Shown here in pieces: positions 38,716-47,195 of a stretch of 64,000 nucleotides of DNA. Source of the DNA: Arcobacter sp. CECT 8983. Its GTDB lineage: Bacteria; Campylobacterota; Campylobacteria; Campylobacterales; Arcobacteraceae. The DNA lies in NCBI RefSeq assembly GCF_004118855.1, contig NZ_PDKF01000004.1:583604-647603 (forward strand). Direction: 5' to 3'. How positions within the stretch are numbered: the stretch's first letter is position 1; each line of letters starts with the position of its first letter. The notes beneath the pieces are model-generated. The model searched no databases. It had not been told where the DNA came from and saw nothing but the letters and a program-made list of their open reading frames with translations. A program made the position numbers and the translations under genes.

Positions 38716-39027
38716 TTATCCTAAATCAAGGGGCATAAAATTTTTTTGAAGTTCTATGCTTGTATAAAGTTCATTCTCTTCTTCTAAAACTCTTTTTACC
38801 TTTACTTCAATAGCATTAAGAAACTCTTCTTTTGTATTGCAGTTTAAAGTATCTGCTGCAATAGTAGTTGCTTTATCTTTTATAGTTTCAAAACTTTCAT
38901 CTTTTAAATTACTCTTTACTTTTAAGGCTATAGCATCTTTTATGCAGTCTTTATCGTATCCACACTCTTTAATATCAGCTCCAATTTTCTTGGCTTTTTC
39001 TTGTAGTATTTCAAAATATTCATCCAT
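38716..39027 (-). CDS. Hypothetical protein with two similar halves
   Basis: 103 residues. Two segments match each other loosely: KAKKIGADIKECGYDKDCIKD and KATTIAADTLNCNTKEEFLN, each followed by A(I/L)xxKVK. This suggests an internal duplication, with cysteines at 22 and 28 in the first copy and 73 in the second. Function unknown. Confidence 0.6.
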   Translation of the reverse strand: MDEYFEILQEKAKKIGADIKECGYDKDCIKDAIALKVKSNLKDESFETIKDKATTIAADTLNCNTKEEFLNAIEVKVKRVLEEENELYTSIELQKNFMPLDLG

Positions 39028-39170
39028 AATAATCCTTTAGAAAAAAGTAATTATAAAACAATAGTATAAAGAGTTTGTAAATATCAATATAAGTGAATTT
39101 TTTAATAAAATTGATAAAGCTTTTATTAAATTAGAAAACTCGCTATAATGCCTAAAATACAAGGACATAT

Positions 39171-39596
39171 ATGCCAAAAGGTAAAAAAACAGTTATTAAA
39201 GAAATTAAACTATTAGGAGAAAATGAAATCCTAATAAATGGAAAAGAATACATCATTCTTGAAACTACAGAAGACATTGAAACTGCAAAGACTATGAAAG
39301 TATCTTCAAATGGAAATAGAATCCTAAGATTTGAGGATGAAAACAAAAAAGCTAGAATTGATTTAAAAAGATCGATTGATATTATCAAAATAACTTTCAA
39401 AGATGAACAAAGAGCAAGAAAGTTTTTCAAAACAAAAGACAAAAAGTTAATCTTACCAGCAGATACAAAAGAGATTGTTGCAACTGCAAATTCTTTTATT
39501 CAAGCACGTTCTATAGTTTCTGATTATCAAGATAAAAAGAGTAAAAATTATGATAGCCAAATAGGTATTCATACTTTTTATTTATTTGAAGAGTAG
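39171..39596 (+). CDS. Hypothetical protein, 141 aa
   Basis: Basic soluble protein of unknown family, mixed strand and helix, with no cysteine, signal or membrane segment. The start at 39171 has CAAGGACATAT upstream. It is alone on its strand, with its own short leader. Confidence 0.6.
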   Translation: MPKGKKTVIKEIKLLGENEILINGKEYIILETTEDIETAKTMKVSSNGNRILRFEDENKKARIDLKRSIDIIKITFKDEQRARKFFKTKDKKLILPADTKEIVATANSFIQARSIVSDYQDKKSKNYDSQIGIHTFYLFEE

Positions 39597-39690
39597 GTTT
39601 AATATCAATTCAAATTGCAGTTTGCAATCTTTTTTAGACTTCACTTTTTTTTCTTATATAATTTATAAAATAAAATAGAGGTTTTACCTT

Positions 39691-40035
39691 ATGAAGGAAA
39701 AAATAGTGAATGGAAATATAGAAGTTACATATAAAATAGTAAATGACAAAGATTTAAATCTAACTCTTAGTTTGCAAGAGCTTTTAAAAAATGAGAAGAT
39801 AGTAAAGATTATCAAATCAGAGTTTGCTAAAGGTTTTAGAAATATTGATATTAAAACTGACCAAGAGTTAAATGATAAGTTCAAATTAGAGACTATAAAA
39901 GAGCATCATAGTTTTACTGTATCAAAAGATGATTTTGCAGATATTGTAAGTCTTGCAGAAGAAGATGCAACTACAAAAAAACTTCTTAAAAAAGACTCTT
40001 TTGTAGAACTTGTAGATATAAAGACTATAGAGTAA
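39691..40035 (+). CDS. Hypothetical protein, 114 aa
   Basis: Soluble, charged protein. Family not recognised. It precedes the GIY-YIG gene by about 29 bases on the same strand and may be co-transcribed with it. Confidence 0.6.
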   Translation: MKEKIVNGNIEVTYKIVNDKDLNLTLSLQELLKNEKIVKIIKSEFAKGFRNIDIKTDQELNDKFKLETIKEHHSFTVSKDDFADIVSLAEEDATTKKLLKKDSFVELVDIKTIE

Positions 40036-40064
40036 AATTTAAAAAAATACTTAGGAGTATATTG

Positions 40065-40325
40065 ATGTCTTATTTTGTGTATATCTTAGAGTGTAGTGAT
40101 AAGAGTTTATACACAGGCATTACAACTGATGTAAAAAAGCGTTTAGATGAACATAACACTTCAGAAAAAGGTGCAAAATATACAAAAGCTAGGCGTCCAG
40201 TAACACTTATATATTTTGAGAAATCTGAAAATAGAAGTAGTGCTTCAAAAAGAGAATATGAAATAAAAAAACTATCACGAACAAAAAAGCTACAACTAGT
40301 AGAGAAATTTAAAGTAAACAATTAG
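40065..40325 (+). CDS. GIY-YIG nuclease superfamily protein (UPF0213/YhbQ-like)
   Basis: 86-residue stand-alone GIY-YIG domain: YFVYILECSDKSLYTGIT at the front, KRLDEHN, and the SENRSSASKREYEIKKL helix with the conserved R and E. Small members of this kind are linked to DNA repair. The ATG at 40065 is seven bases after TAGGAG. Confidence 0.87.
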   Translation: MSYFVYILECSDKSLYTGITTDVKKRLDEHNTSEKGAKYTKARRPVTLIYFEKSENRSSASKREYEIKKLSRTKKLQLVEKFKVNN

Positions 40326-40335
40326 GAAATCATTA

Positions 40336-40917
40336 GTGAATAATACAGATAATACCTCTACTAAACTATTAGCTTTAAATAAGCCAAAGGGTTACGTAGT
40401 AACAAGGTCAGATGAACGTGGAAGAAAAACTGTTTATGATTTACTTCCTACTTGGGTATTTGAAAACGAGTGGATGCCAATAGGTCGTCTTGATTTAGAG
40501 TCTAAAGGCTTACTTCTTTTTACTCAAGATGGAAAAGTGGGAAATGCTCTAACTAAACCTGGAAATTGCAATAAGATATATGAAATCTGGGTAAGAGGTC
40601 ATGTAACAGATGAGCATATTTTAACTGCAAAAAAGGGAGTTGAGAGTAAATATGGTTTACTAAAAGCCTTAAAAGTAGACAAAATAGGCTCAGGTGGAGC
40701 AAAAACAAAATTAAGAGTACAGATAGATGAGGGTAAAAATCGTCACATAAGACGTCTTTTTGGAAGTTTAAAAGACCCAAAATTTGGAACACCTCTTAAA
40801 GTATTAAATCTAACTAGAGTATCAATTGGAAGTTTTAATCTAGATTTAGAGAGTGGCAAGTGGCGTTATCTAAGCCTTGACGAAGAAAAACAGCTATTAG
40901 GTAAACTCTTGTATTAG
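40336..40917 (+). CDS. RluE/RsuA-type rRNA pseudouridine synthase
   Basis: Single-domain pseudouridine synthase of 193 residues, with the catalytic motif GRLDLESKGLLLF. The N-terminal S4 domain of RsuA and RluB is absent, which fits RluE (23S rRNA). A GTG start at 40336 is supported by TAGGAAAT seven bases upstream. Next to the GIY-YIG gene. Confidence 0.85.
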   Translation: MNNTDNTSTKLLALNKPKGYVVTRSDERGRKTVYDLLPTWVFENEWMPIGRLDLESKGLLLFTQDGKVGNALTKPGNCNKIYEIWVRGHVTDEHILTAKKGVESKYGLLKALKVDKIGSGGAKTKLRVQIDEGKNRHIRRLFGSLKDPKFGTPLKVLNLTRVSIGSFNLDLESGKWRYLSLDEEKQLLGKLLY

Positions 40918-40977
40918 CTGTTCTTAACGACTTTTTTTATACAATCACAACAACGAAACACACTAAGGAAATTGACT

Positions 40978-41622
40978 ATGAATTTAATGGTATTTGGTGC
41001 ACCTGGTGCAGGAAAAGGTACACAAGCTAAATTTTTAATTGAGAAGTATGATATCCCACAAATCTCTACAGGTGATATTTTAAGAGCAGCAATCGCTGAT
41101 AAAACTGAAATGGGTATGGAAGCTAAGAAGTTTATGGATGAGGGGAAATTAGTTCCTGATTCAACAATCATTGGTATTATCAAAGATAGACTTGCAGAAG
41201 AAGACTGTAAAAAAGGTTTCATTCTTGATGGTTTCCCAAGAACTTTAGCTCAAGCAGAAGCTTTAAAAGAGTTAATGGCAAACATGAATATCTCTTTAGA
41301 TAAAGTTATTTCATTAAACGTTCCAGATGAACTAATTGTAGGAAGAATCACTGGTAGAAGAGTTTGTCCAGATTGTGGAGCTTCATTCCACGTTGACTTT
41401 AACCCATCAAAAGAAGAGGGTAAATGTGACTACTGTGGTGGAGAATTAGTTATCAGAAAAGATGACAATGCTGAAACTGTAAAAAGTAGACTTGGTGCAT
41501 ACCATGAGCAAACTGCACCACTAATCAAATTCTATACTGACATGGGTGTTATGGTAGAACTTGATGGTACAAAAGATGTTAAAGACGTAACTGCTGATAT
41601 GTTCGCATCTATCGAAGGATAA
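40978..41622 (+). CDS. adk: Adenylate kinase with zinc-binding lid
   Basis: Interconverts ATP + AMP with two ADP. The P-loop is FGAPGAGKGTQ, followed by RTLAQAEAL. The LID domain carries two C-x2-C pairs (CPDCG and CDYCGG), so it probably binds zinc, unlike E. coli Adk. I use ATG 40978 (AAGGAA seven bases upstream) over the in-frame TTG at 40972. 214 aa. Confidence 0.95.
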   Translation: MNLMVFGAPGAGKGTQAKFLIEKYDIPQISTGDILRAAIADKTEMGMEAKKFMDEGKLVPDSTIIGIIKDRLAEEDCKKGFILDGFPRTLAQAEALKELMANMNISLDKVISLNVPDELIVGRITGRRVCPDCGASFHVDFNPSKEEGKCDYCGGELVIRKDDNAETVKSRLGAYHEQTAPLIKFYTDMGVMVELDGTKDVKDVTADMFASIEG

Positions 41623-41632
41623 CTCTTCATAT

Positions 41633-41660
41633 AAAAGAGGTTGAATTTTCAACTTCTTTT
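41633..41660. terminator. Bidirectional terminator after adk
   Basis: AAAAGAGGTTGA pairs with TCAACTTCTTTT around ATTT. It lies between adk and the convergent gene, overlapping that gene's last codons. Confidence 0.75.
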
Positions 41661-42023
41661 ATAAATCTCACTTAACTCAAAGTTAGATTTTTTCTCTAAC
41701 TCTTCTATTCTTTTGATAAGCTCTTCTTGAGTTTGAAATTCACATTTTTGACAAATAGCTTCTATAAGTTTATATTTTGTTTGTGCAGTCCCATCAAGTT
41801 TTGATTTTTCTTGTTCTTTTTGTATCTCATTTCTTTTAGTAATAACTTTTTTAAGATATAAATCAACTGCTTTTAAATCAAGTACTCCATCAACCATAAA
41901 CATATCTACATCGTTTAATATCAATGCAACTTTTTGTTTTAAAGTATCAAAGTTATAAAGAGTCTTATCTTTTATCAGCTCATCTATTTTTTGATCTATT
42001 TCTACAATATCATCAGTGTACAT
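41649..42023 (-). CDS. Hypothetical protein, 124 aa
   Basis: Charged, mainly helical soluble protein with a cysteine pair late in the chain (CQKC near 100). Family not recognised. It lies directly after the membrane protein upstream (no gap), so the two are likely a unit. Confidence 0.55.
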   Translation of the reverse strand: MYTDDIVEIDQKIDELIKDKTLYNFDTLKQKVALILNDVDMFMVDGVLDLKAVDLYLKKVITKRNEIQKEQEKSKLDGTAQTKYKLIEAICQKCEFQTQEELIKRIEELEKKSNFELSEIYKRS

Positions 42024-42470
42024 TTATTTACAAGCTTTATAGTTTTGAATTGCATAATAGATATTAGCAATAAGTGTAATAATCCATCCAATAATTGGAA
42101 TAAAAAATAAAATACTACATACAAAGTGAATTAAAGTCGGTGTTGATTTTCCATATTCTTCTTCTCTTTTTTCATCCATTAAAGCAAATCTTGTTATTGC
42201 AGTTCCTATAAAACTAAAAAATAATGTTAGTAAAAGTGCTATGATAGCTTTAAATGTATTATCTTGTATTTGTTCAATCACAGGTTGGGTTATATTAAAT
42301 ACTGCAATAGCTTTATTATCTTGTGAAATATTAAAATCAACTGATTGTCCTACATATGGAGTTCCTTCACTTTGCCATTCATTTTTAATAAATGTATATC
42401 TCTCTCCATCTTGTGCTTTTATTGTATATAGATTGCCGTTTTTGTCAACACCTAAAATTTTACCTTCCAT
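42024..42470 (-). CDS. Hypothetical membrane protein
   Basis: 148 residues. The first 60 look like a small beta domain (GERYTFIKNEW, then GQSVDFNIS), followed by two membrane helices (about 70-90 and 112-135). Ends with YYAIQNYKACK. Similar to small domain plus TM2-like proteins; function unknown. Confidence 0.6.
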   Translation of the reverse strand: MEGKILGVDKNGNLYTIKAQDGERYTFIKNEWQSEGTPYVGQSVDFNISQDNKAIAVFNITQPVIEQIQDNTFKAIIALLLTLFFSFIGTAITRFALMDEKREEEYGKSTPTLIHFVCSILFFIPIIGWIITLIANIYYAIQNYKACK

Positions 42471-42553
42471 TTAAGACCTTTATAATAAAATAGGACATTA
42501 TATAAAAAATAATATTATTTAGATATAAAATAAACTTATAATAAGGCATTAAA

Positions 42554-42871
42554 GTGTTAAATAATATCTTCGATGATATAAAAATAGATAAAGAAAATGA
42601 ACAATTTATAGATTTACTAAATCACAAAAATGTAAGAATTGAAAGAATAGTTTCAAATGGACAGGCTTCTCCTGTAAATTTTTGGTATGAACAAGATGAA
42701 AGTGAGTTTGTTCTTTTACTAAAAGGAGAAGCTGTTTTAGAGTTTGAAAATAAAGAAATTGTTTTAAAAGAAGGTGCTTTTATAAATATTCCTTCAAAGC
42801 AAAAGCATAGAGTAAAGTACACATCAAAAGAATCTACTACTATTTGGCTAGCAGTTTTTTATAAAGATTAA
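42554..42871 (+). CDS. Cupin-domain protein
   Basis: 105-residue single cupin: EFVLLLKGEAVLEFENKEI and INIPSKQKHRV are the usual metal-site motifs. GTG start at 42554, with AAGG seven bases upstream. Ligand or substrate unknown. Confidence 0.75.
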   Translation: MLNNIFDDIKIDKENEQFIDLLNHKNVRIERIVSNGQASPVNFWYEQDESEFVLLLKGEAVLEFENKEIVLKEGAFINIPSKQKHRVKYTSKESTTIWLAVFYKD

Positions 42872-42883
42872 AAAGTCTTGAGT

Positions 42884-42908
42884 AAATATTCCCCAAAGGG
42901 AATATTTT
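42884..42908. terminator. Convergent terminator between the cupin and MBL genes
   Basis: AAATATTCCC pairs with GGGAATATTT and is followed by T residues on both strands. Confidence 0.8.
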
Positions 42909-43806
42909 ATTGATTTGCTTTTACTACACCATAAAAGATTTTTAAAAACTTTTCTGGTGGTAAAAAACCACCACCTAGTTTTTTATCATAATCAGCAAAA
43001 GGTTTTAATGCCACAATCTCTTCTAAGGTTTTGCCTTCAGAGATTAGTTTTTTCATTCTTTTATTAAGTTCTACAAGTGTATCTTTATAGTAAATTAACT
43101 CTTTTTTATTTGAAAGTTTACCATGACCTGGAATAACTTTTGTTTTGTCATCAATTCTACTTAAGATATAATCTACAGCTTTAATAATACCATCTACATC
43201 ACCTTTACTTGATTCATCAATAAAAGGATAAAAACCATTGAAATAGATATCCCCTGTATGCACAACATTGGCATTTTCAAAGAATATAACACTATCTCCA
43301 TCTGTATGTGCATTTTTTTGATATATTACTTCTATATTTTCATTATTCATTGAAAAGTTGATTTTGTCATTAAAAGTTATAGTTGGCAATCCTACCTTTG
43401 ATAATGCAGGAACTGTTTTATTAAAAGCTTTTATAAAAGTATCTTCACTAAGTCTTTTTTTAACATTTTCATGGGCAACTATAGTCACTCCATCTTTACC
43501 TATATTTTCATTTCCATTTGTATGATCATAGTGCCAATGAGTATTTACTAAATATTTTATATTTTTTTGAGATAGCTTAGAAATTGCACCTTTTATTTTT
43601 TTGGTTAAAGGAGCAAATTGACTATCAATCATCAAAATACCATCTTTTCCAATTTGTACACCTATATTCCCACCTTGACCTTGAAGCATATAAATATTAT
43701 TTGCTACTTTTGTTGTAGTAATTACAACTTCTTTTTTGTCATGATTATTGGCAAATAAGAGTGTTATAAAAAAGCTTAGTGCAAAAAATAGTTTTGTAAG
43801 TTTCAT
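42907..43806 (-). CDS. Exported metallo-beta-lactamase-fold hydrolase
   Basis: Zinc hydrolase with an N-terminal signal peptide (about residues 1-19). HWHYDHTNG is the first metal motif, then HTDGDSVIFF and GHGK. The layout resembles exported beta-lactamase-fold proteins of unknown substrate, and these are also found near sulfur and quinohemoprotein genes, but nothing nearby confirms a role. Confidence 0.82.
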   Translation of the reverse strand: MKLTKLFFALSFFITLLFANNHDKKEVVITTTKVANNIYMLQGQGGNIGVQIGKDGILMIDSQFAPLTKKIKGAISKLSQKNIKYLVNTHWHYDHTNGNENIGKDGVTIVAHENVKKRLSEDTFIKAFNKTVPALSKVGLPTITFNDKINFSMNNENIEVIYQKNAHTDGDSVIFFENANVVHTGDIYFNGFYPFIDESSKGDVDGIIKAVDYILSRIDDKTKVIPGHGKLSNKKELIYYKDTLVELNKRMKKLISEGKTLEEIVALKPFADYDKKLGGGFLPPEKFLKIFYGVVKANQ

Positions 43807-43898
43807 CTTAATCCTTTTAGAAAAATATAATTATAAATAATATTAACCAAAATAGAAAAGAGAAACTTTAAAATATAAAATTAGTATTTAAAGTAGAT

Positions 43899-43925
43899 AA
43901 AACCTCCAAAAGGAGGTTTTATTTT
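43899..43925 (-). terminator. Terminator after the first slyD-like gene
   Basis: On the minus strand AAAACCTCC pairs with GGAGGTTTT around TTTT, overlapping the stop codon, then T-rich. Confidence 0.8.
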
Positions 43926-44343
43926 ATAATACAGAGTGAATAGTTACTTTAAAGTCTAAATCACAACCTGCAAGAGGGTGGTTATAATCAACTGTAACTT
44001 CATCTTTTGTTACTTCTGTAACAGTTGCTTTGATAATCTCACCATCTTCTCCATCTGCTTCAAGAACTAATCCTATTTCTAAATCAATTCCTTCAAAATC
44101 TGAAATTGGCAGTGTTTCTTTTAGTTTTGGATCATGTTCACCATAAGCATCTTTTGCCGCTACTTTGATATTTTTTGTTTCACCAGCTTCCATTCCTACA
44201 ATACCTTTTTCAAGTCCTGCAATAATTTCACCTGTACCTTGAACAAATTTTATTGGTTCTTTGTCTATGTTGCTATCTATTACTTCATCATTTAATCTTA
44301 CTTCATAAGACATAGATACAACACTATTTTTACCTATTCCCAT
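43924..44343 (-). CDS. SlyD-type FKBP peptidyl-prolyl isomerase (copy 1)
   Basis: 139 residues in the FKBP plus insert-in-flap arrangement: VSMSYEVRLNDEVIDSN, then IIAGLEKGIVGM, AYGEHDPKL and the DYNHPLAGCDLDF end. It lacks the His/Cys-rich metal tail of E. coli SlyD. A second copy lies at 46677. Cytoplasmic chaperone/isomerase by family. Confidence 0.9.
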   Translation of the reverse strand: MGIGKNSVVSMSYEVRLNDEVIDSNIDKEPIKFVQGTGEIIAGLEKGIVGMEAGETKNIKVAAKDAYGEHDPKLKETLPISDFEGIDLEIGLVLEADGEDGEIIKATVTEVTKDEVTVDYNHPLAGCDLDFKVTIHSVL

Positions 44344-44489
44344 AATAATCCTTATACGAGTTTCTAAGAACTAACTATACCTTAATAGAATAATTCTAAG
44401 GTAAAATAGAAATTGAGAACTTAGCGTTTATTACATTTTAAACTACTTTGTATATAATCTTTTTTTATATTTTGAAAAGGATAAATTAT

Positions 44490-45050
44490 ATGAAAGTAGC
44501 AGTATATTGTGGTTCAAGTAATGGAAACGAAGCTAAATATATAGAACAAACAAAAGCTTTAGGAAAATTTTTAGCACAAAATAATATTGATGTTGTTTAT
44601 GGTGGTGGAAAAGTAGGGCTTATGGGAACTATTGCTGATTCTGTTATGGAACATGGTGGAAAGGTTTATGGAGTTATTCCAGAAAAACTAAAAAATAAAG
44701 AGTTAGCTCATACAGGAATTACTGATTTAAGAATAGTAAAAGATATGCATGAGAGAAAAGCAATGATGGCTGATTTAGCTGATGCTTTTATAACTCTACC
44801 AGGTGGAGCAGGAACTTTAGAAGAGATTTTTGAAGCATGGACTTGGGCTCAACTTGGTTATCACAATAAACCTTGTGCTTTTTATAATATAGATGGTTTT
44901 TATGATGATTTATTTAAAATGTTTGAAAAGATGACACAAAGTGGATTCTTAAAAGAAGAATATTTATCTATGCTTATAAATACTTCAAATTCACAGGAGT
45001 TAGTAGCTTCAATTAAAAACTACAAAGCTCCAAACGAAAAATGGCATTAA
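44490..45050 (+). CDS. LOG-family protein (TIGR00730 type)
   Basis: 186-residue Rossmann-like protein related to cytokinin-nucleotide phosphoribohydrolases, which in bacteria hydrolyse AMP-like nucleotides. AVYCGSSNG, the substrate motif PGGAGTLEE and the AWTWAQLGYHNKP segment are present. The upstream reading frame extends to 44448, but AAAAGG lies nine bases before the ATG at 44490 and the usual protein begins MKVAVYCGS. Confidence 0.9.
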   Translation: MKVAVYCGSSNGNEAKYIEQTKALGKFLAQNNIDVVYGGGKVGLMGTIADSVMEHGGKVYGVIPEKLKNKELAHTGITDLRIVKDMHERKAMMADLADAFITLPGGAGTLEEIFEAWTWAQLGYHNKPCAFYNIDGFYDDLFKMFEKMTQSGFLKEEYLSMLINTSNSQELVASIKNYKAPNEKWH

Positions 45051-45054
45051 AAAA

Positions 45055-45079
45055 GAAGGTTCAATTAAAATGAACCTTC
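45055..45079. terminator. Bidirectional terminator between the LOG and flavodoxin genes
   Basis: GAAGGTTCA pairs with TGAACCTTC around ATTAAAA. The flavodoxin stop codon lies in its loop. Confidence 0.75.
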
Positions 45080-45559
45080 AATTTGTTTTACCCAAGCTTC
45101 AATTCTCTCATCTGTTAGTTCATCTTGATTAACATCATCAATAGCTAAACCAACAAACTCTCCATTTTCAACTGAATCACTTTCATCAAAATAATATCCA
45201 TCAGCAGAGGTTCTTCCTACAACATTTCCTGCTTTTACGTATGCATAAAGATTTGCTAAAGCATTACAAAATGTATCTGAATAAGTTTCTTGATCTCCTA
45301 ATCCAACTAAAGCAATAGTTTTAGAAGAAAAATCTATTTCTTGAAGGTTATTCTCAAAGTCTTCCCAATCAGCTTGTAAATCACCACTACCCCAAGTTGC
45401 AGAAGCAAGAATAAGTTTGTCATATTTTTCAAGATCTTCTTTTGAAGAGTCTGCGATATTATGAAGTTCTACCTCTTTTGAGAAAGCACTTTTTATTTTT
45501 TCGGCTACTTCTTCCGTAGTTCCTGTATCACTACCATAAAATAATCCAATTGTTTCCAT
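45065..45559 (-). CDS. fldA: Flavodoxin
   Basis: FMN electron carrier of 164 residues. GLFYGSDTGTTEEVA binds the phosphate, and SATWGSGDLQADWEDF and GLGDQETYSDTFCNA are flavin-contact loops. A long-chain flavodoxin, like those used in this phylum for pyruvate oxidoreductase and reductive pathways. Confidence 0.95.
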   Translation of the reverse strand: METIGLFYGSDTGTTEEVAEKIKSAFSKEVELHNIADSSKEDLEKYDKLILASATWGSGDLQADWEDFENNLQEIDFSSKTIALVGLGDQETYSDTFCNALANLYAYVKAGNVVGRTSADGYYFDESDSVENGEFVGLAIDDVNQDELTDERIEAWVKQIEGSF

Positions 45560-45633
45560 GACAATATCCTTCTTAATTTATTTGTACTAAATAATATAAC
45601 ATGATTATATTAAATAATTATAAAATAGTTTTA

Positions 45634-46245
45634 TTATTTCCAATGAGTTAGAAACTCTTTATTTGTATTTCTTTCTACTTCCTTGCAAAGCTGTGGGAAA
45701 AACTCTAAAAAGTCTTCTTCTATTTTGTCTATATTTGAACAAACTCTTTCATAATAGTTTGAAGCCTTGTCTCTAGAAGCTAATCTATCAGATAATCTTT
45801 TATCAACTCTTAGAAAACCTTCGTTTAGTTGTTCTAGGCTTTGATATTTATTTAATAAATCAAAATCAATCATTCTTTTTAAAGGTATTGCTGCGCAAGC
45901 AGGAAGAGTAGGAAGTATTTGGTATGAGTTTTCATAAAACTCATTTAAAAATTCATCTAAAGGAATTTTGGAAAATTTATCCCAATTTTTAGTAAGTAAA
46001 TAATCATAGCTTAGATCAATAACTACAGCTTTTAAAAGTCCTTTATTTCCAAGTCTATTTTTACTTATTTTAAAAAGTTTATGTGAATCAGTATATGAGT
46101 CAATAAGTTTATGGATTTTCATTCCATTTTGTATATGAATACTTGCATTATCCCAAACTTTTCCTTTTAGTGGGTCTGCAAGGTAGTTTGCAATTTGAAA
46201 CTCTATATTGTATTCTGATAAAAAAATATGTGCTAACCAATTCAT
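45634..46245 (-). CDS. ACP phosphodiesterase-like protein (DUF479)
   Basis: 203 residues, MNWLAHIFLSE then YLADPLKG and HKLIDSYTDSH, matching the AcpH/DUF479 family, which removes the phosphopantetheine group from acyl carrier protein. Specificity is by family only. Confidence 0.85.
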   Translation of the reverse strand: MNWLAHIFLSEYNIEFQIANYLADPLKGKVWDNASIHIQNGMKIHKLIDSYTDSHKLFKISKNRLGNKGLLKAVVIDLSYDYLLTKNWDKFSKIPLDEFLNEFYENSYQILPTLPACAAIPLKRMIDFDLLNKYQSLEQLNEGFLRVDKRLSDRLASRDKASNYYERVCSNIDKIEEDFLEFFPQLCKEVERNTNKEFLTHWK

Positions 46246-46293
46246 TGTTTATTTTATCATATTTGATATAATAACAGTAACAAAGGAATTGTT

Positions 46294-46650
46294 ATGAAAA
46301 TAGATATCTACTATGATAAAGAGTGTCCTTTTTGTAATAAATATGCACAGATACTAAATCTTCGCAAAGAACACGATGTAAGTATAAATAATGCTAGGGA
46401 TGATTTAGAAAAACTTAGATATTTTTATTCTTATGGCTATGATATAAATTATGGAATAATAGTACAAATAGATGATAAAATATATCAAGGCAGTGATGCT
46501 ATACTAGCTATTGATAATCTAAGTGAAAATACTTCGTTTTTCTATAAAACAAAGATATTTCAAAACTTTTTATATCCAGCTTTAAAGATTATAAGAAAAA
46601 TTGTTTTATTTATTTTAGGGAAAAATTCTACTATAAAGTTTGAAGAGTAA
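46294..46650 (+). CDS. DCC-family thiol-disulfide protein (DUF393)
   Basis: 118 residues. The DCC motif appears as YYDKECPFCNKY with a C-x2-C pair near residue 11, a thioredoxin-like site. A hydrophobic C-terminal stretch (about 95-110) may touch membrane. GTTATG start; a good ribosome binding site (AAAGGAA) is present. Confidence 0.75.
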   Translation: MKIDIYYDKECPFCNKYAQILNLRKEHDVSINNARDDLEKLRYFYSYGYDINYGIIVQIDDKIYQGSDAILAIDNLSENTSFFYKTKIFQNFLYPALKIIRKIVLFILGKNSTIKFEE

Positions 46651-46651
46651 A

Positions 46652-46675
46652 CCCAAGCAAAAGCTTGGGCTTTTT
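46652..46675. terminator. Bidirectional terminator between the DCC and second slyD-like genes
   Basis: CCCAAGC pairs with GCTTGGG around AAAA, followed by C and five T. Serves both convergent genes. Confidence 0.85.
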
Positions 46676-46676
46676 A

Positions 46677-47099
46677 TTAGTTAATACTACTAATAGTAAC
46701 TGAGAAGTTTAATTCTTTTCCTGCTAATGGATGGTTGAAATCTACTTCAACAGAACCATCTTCTTTGATATCAGATACAATTACTTGGATAGGTTGACCA
46801 TTTTCACCTTGACCTTGTAAAGGCATTCCAACTTGTAGTTCTAAATCTCCAAATTGTTCTTTTGGTAAAACTTGTTTTGCTTCTTCATTGTACTCACCAT
46901 AAGCTTCTGCTGCTGGTACAGTGATATCTTTTGAGTCACCTTCATTTAATTCTACAATTCTTGATTCTAAACCAGGAATAATTTGTCCTGTTCCATAAGT
47001 GAATTCTAAAGGATCTTTGCCAATATTACTATCAACTACCTCTCCATCTACTTTTAATTCATACATCATTGCTACAACTTGATTGTTTTCTATAGCCAT
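46677..47099 (-). CDS. SlyD-type FKBP peptidyl-prolyl isomerase (copy 2)
   Basis: 140 residues, clearly paralogous to the gene at 43924 (MYELKVDGEVVDSN, IIPGLESRIVEL, AYGEYNEEAK, DFNHPLAGKELNF). It also lacks a metal-binding tail. Differences in the flap insert suggest separate clients. Confidence 0.9.
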   Translation of the reverse strand: MAIENNQVVAMMYELKVDGEVVDSNIGKDPLEFTYGTGQIIPGLESRIVELNEGDSKDITVPAAEAYGEYNEEAKQVLPKEQFGDLELQVGMPLQGQGENGQPIQVIVSDIKEDGSVEVDFNHPLAGKELNFSVTISSIN

Positions 47100-47195
47100 A
47101 TTGACGCTCCTTTATTTTATTATTAATGTAAAACTTTATCGAAATAAAATAACACAGAGGTAAAATATGACTATATAAAAAATAAATCTTAAAAT

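Noticed and set aside
43924-47099. Duplicated block around the two slyD-like genes
   Set aside because: Only the isomerase genes are alike; the genes between them are unrelated, so this is a gene-level paralogy, not a segment duplication.
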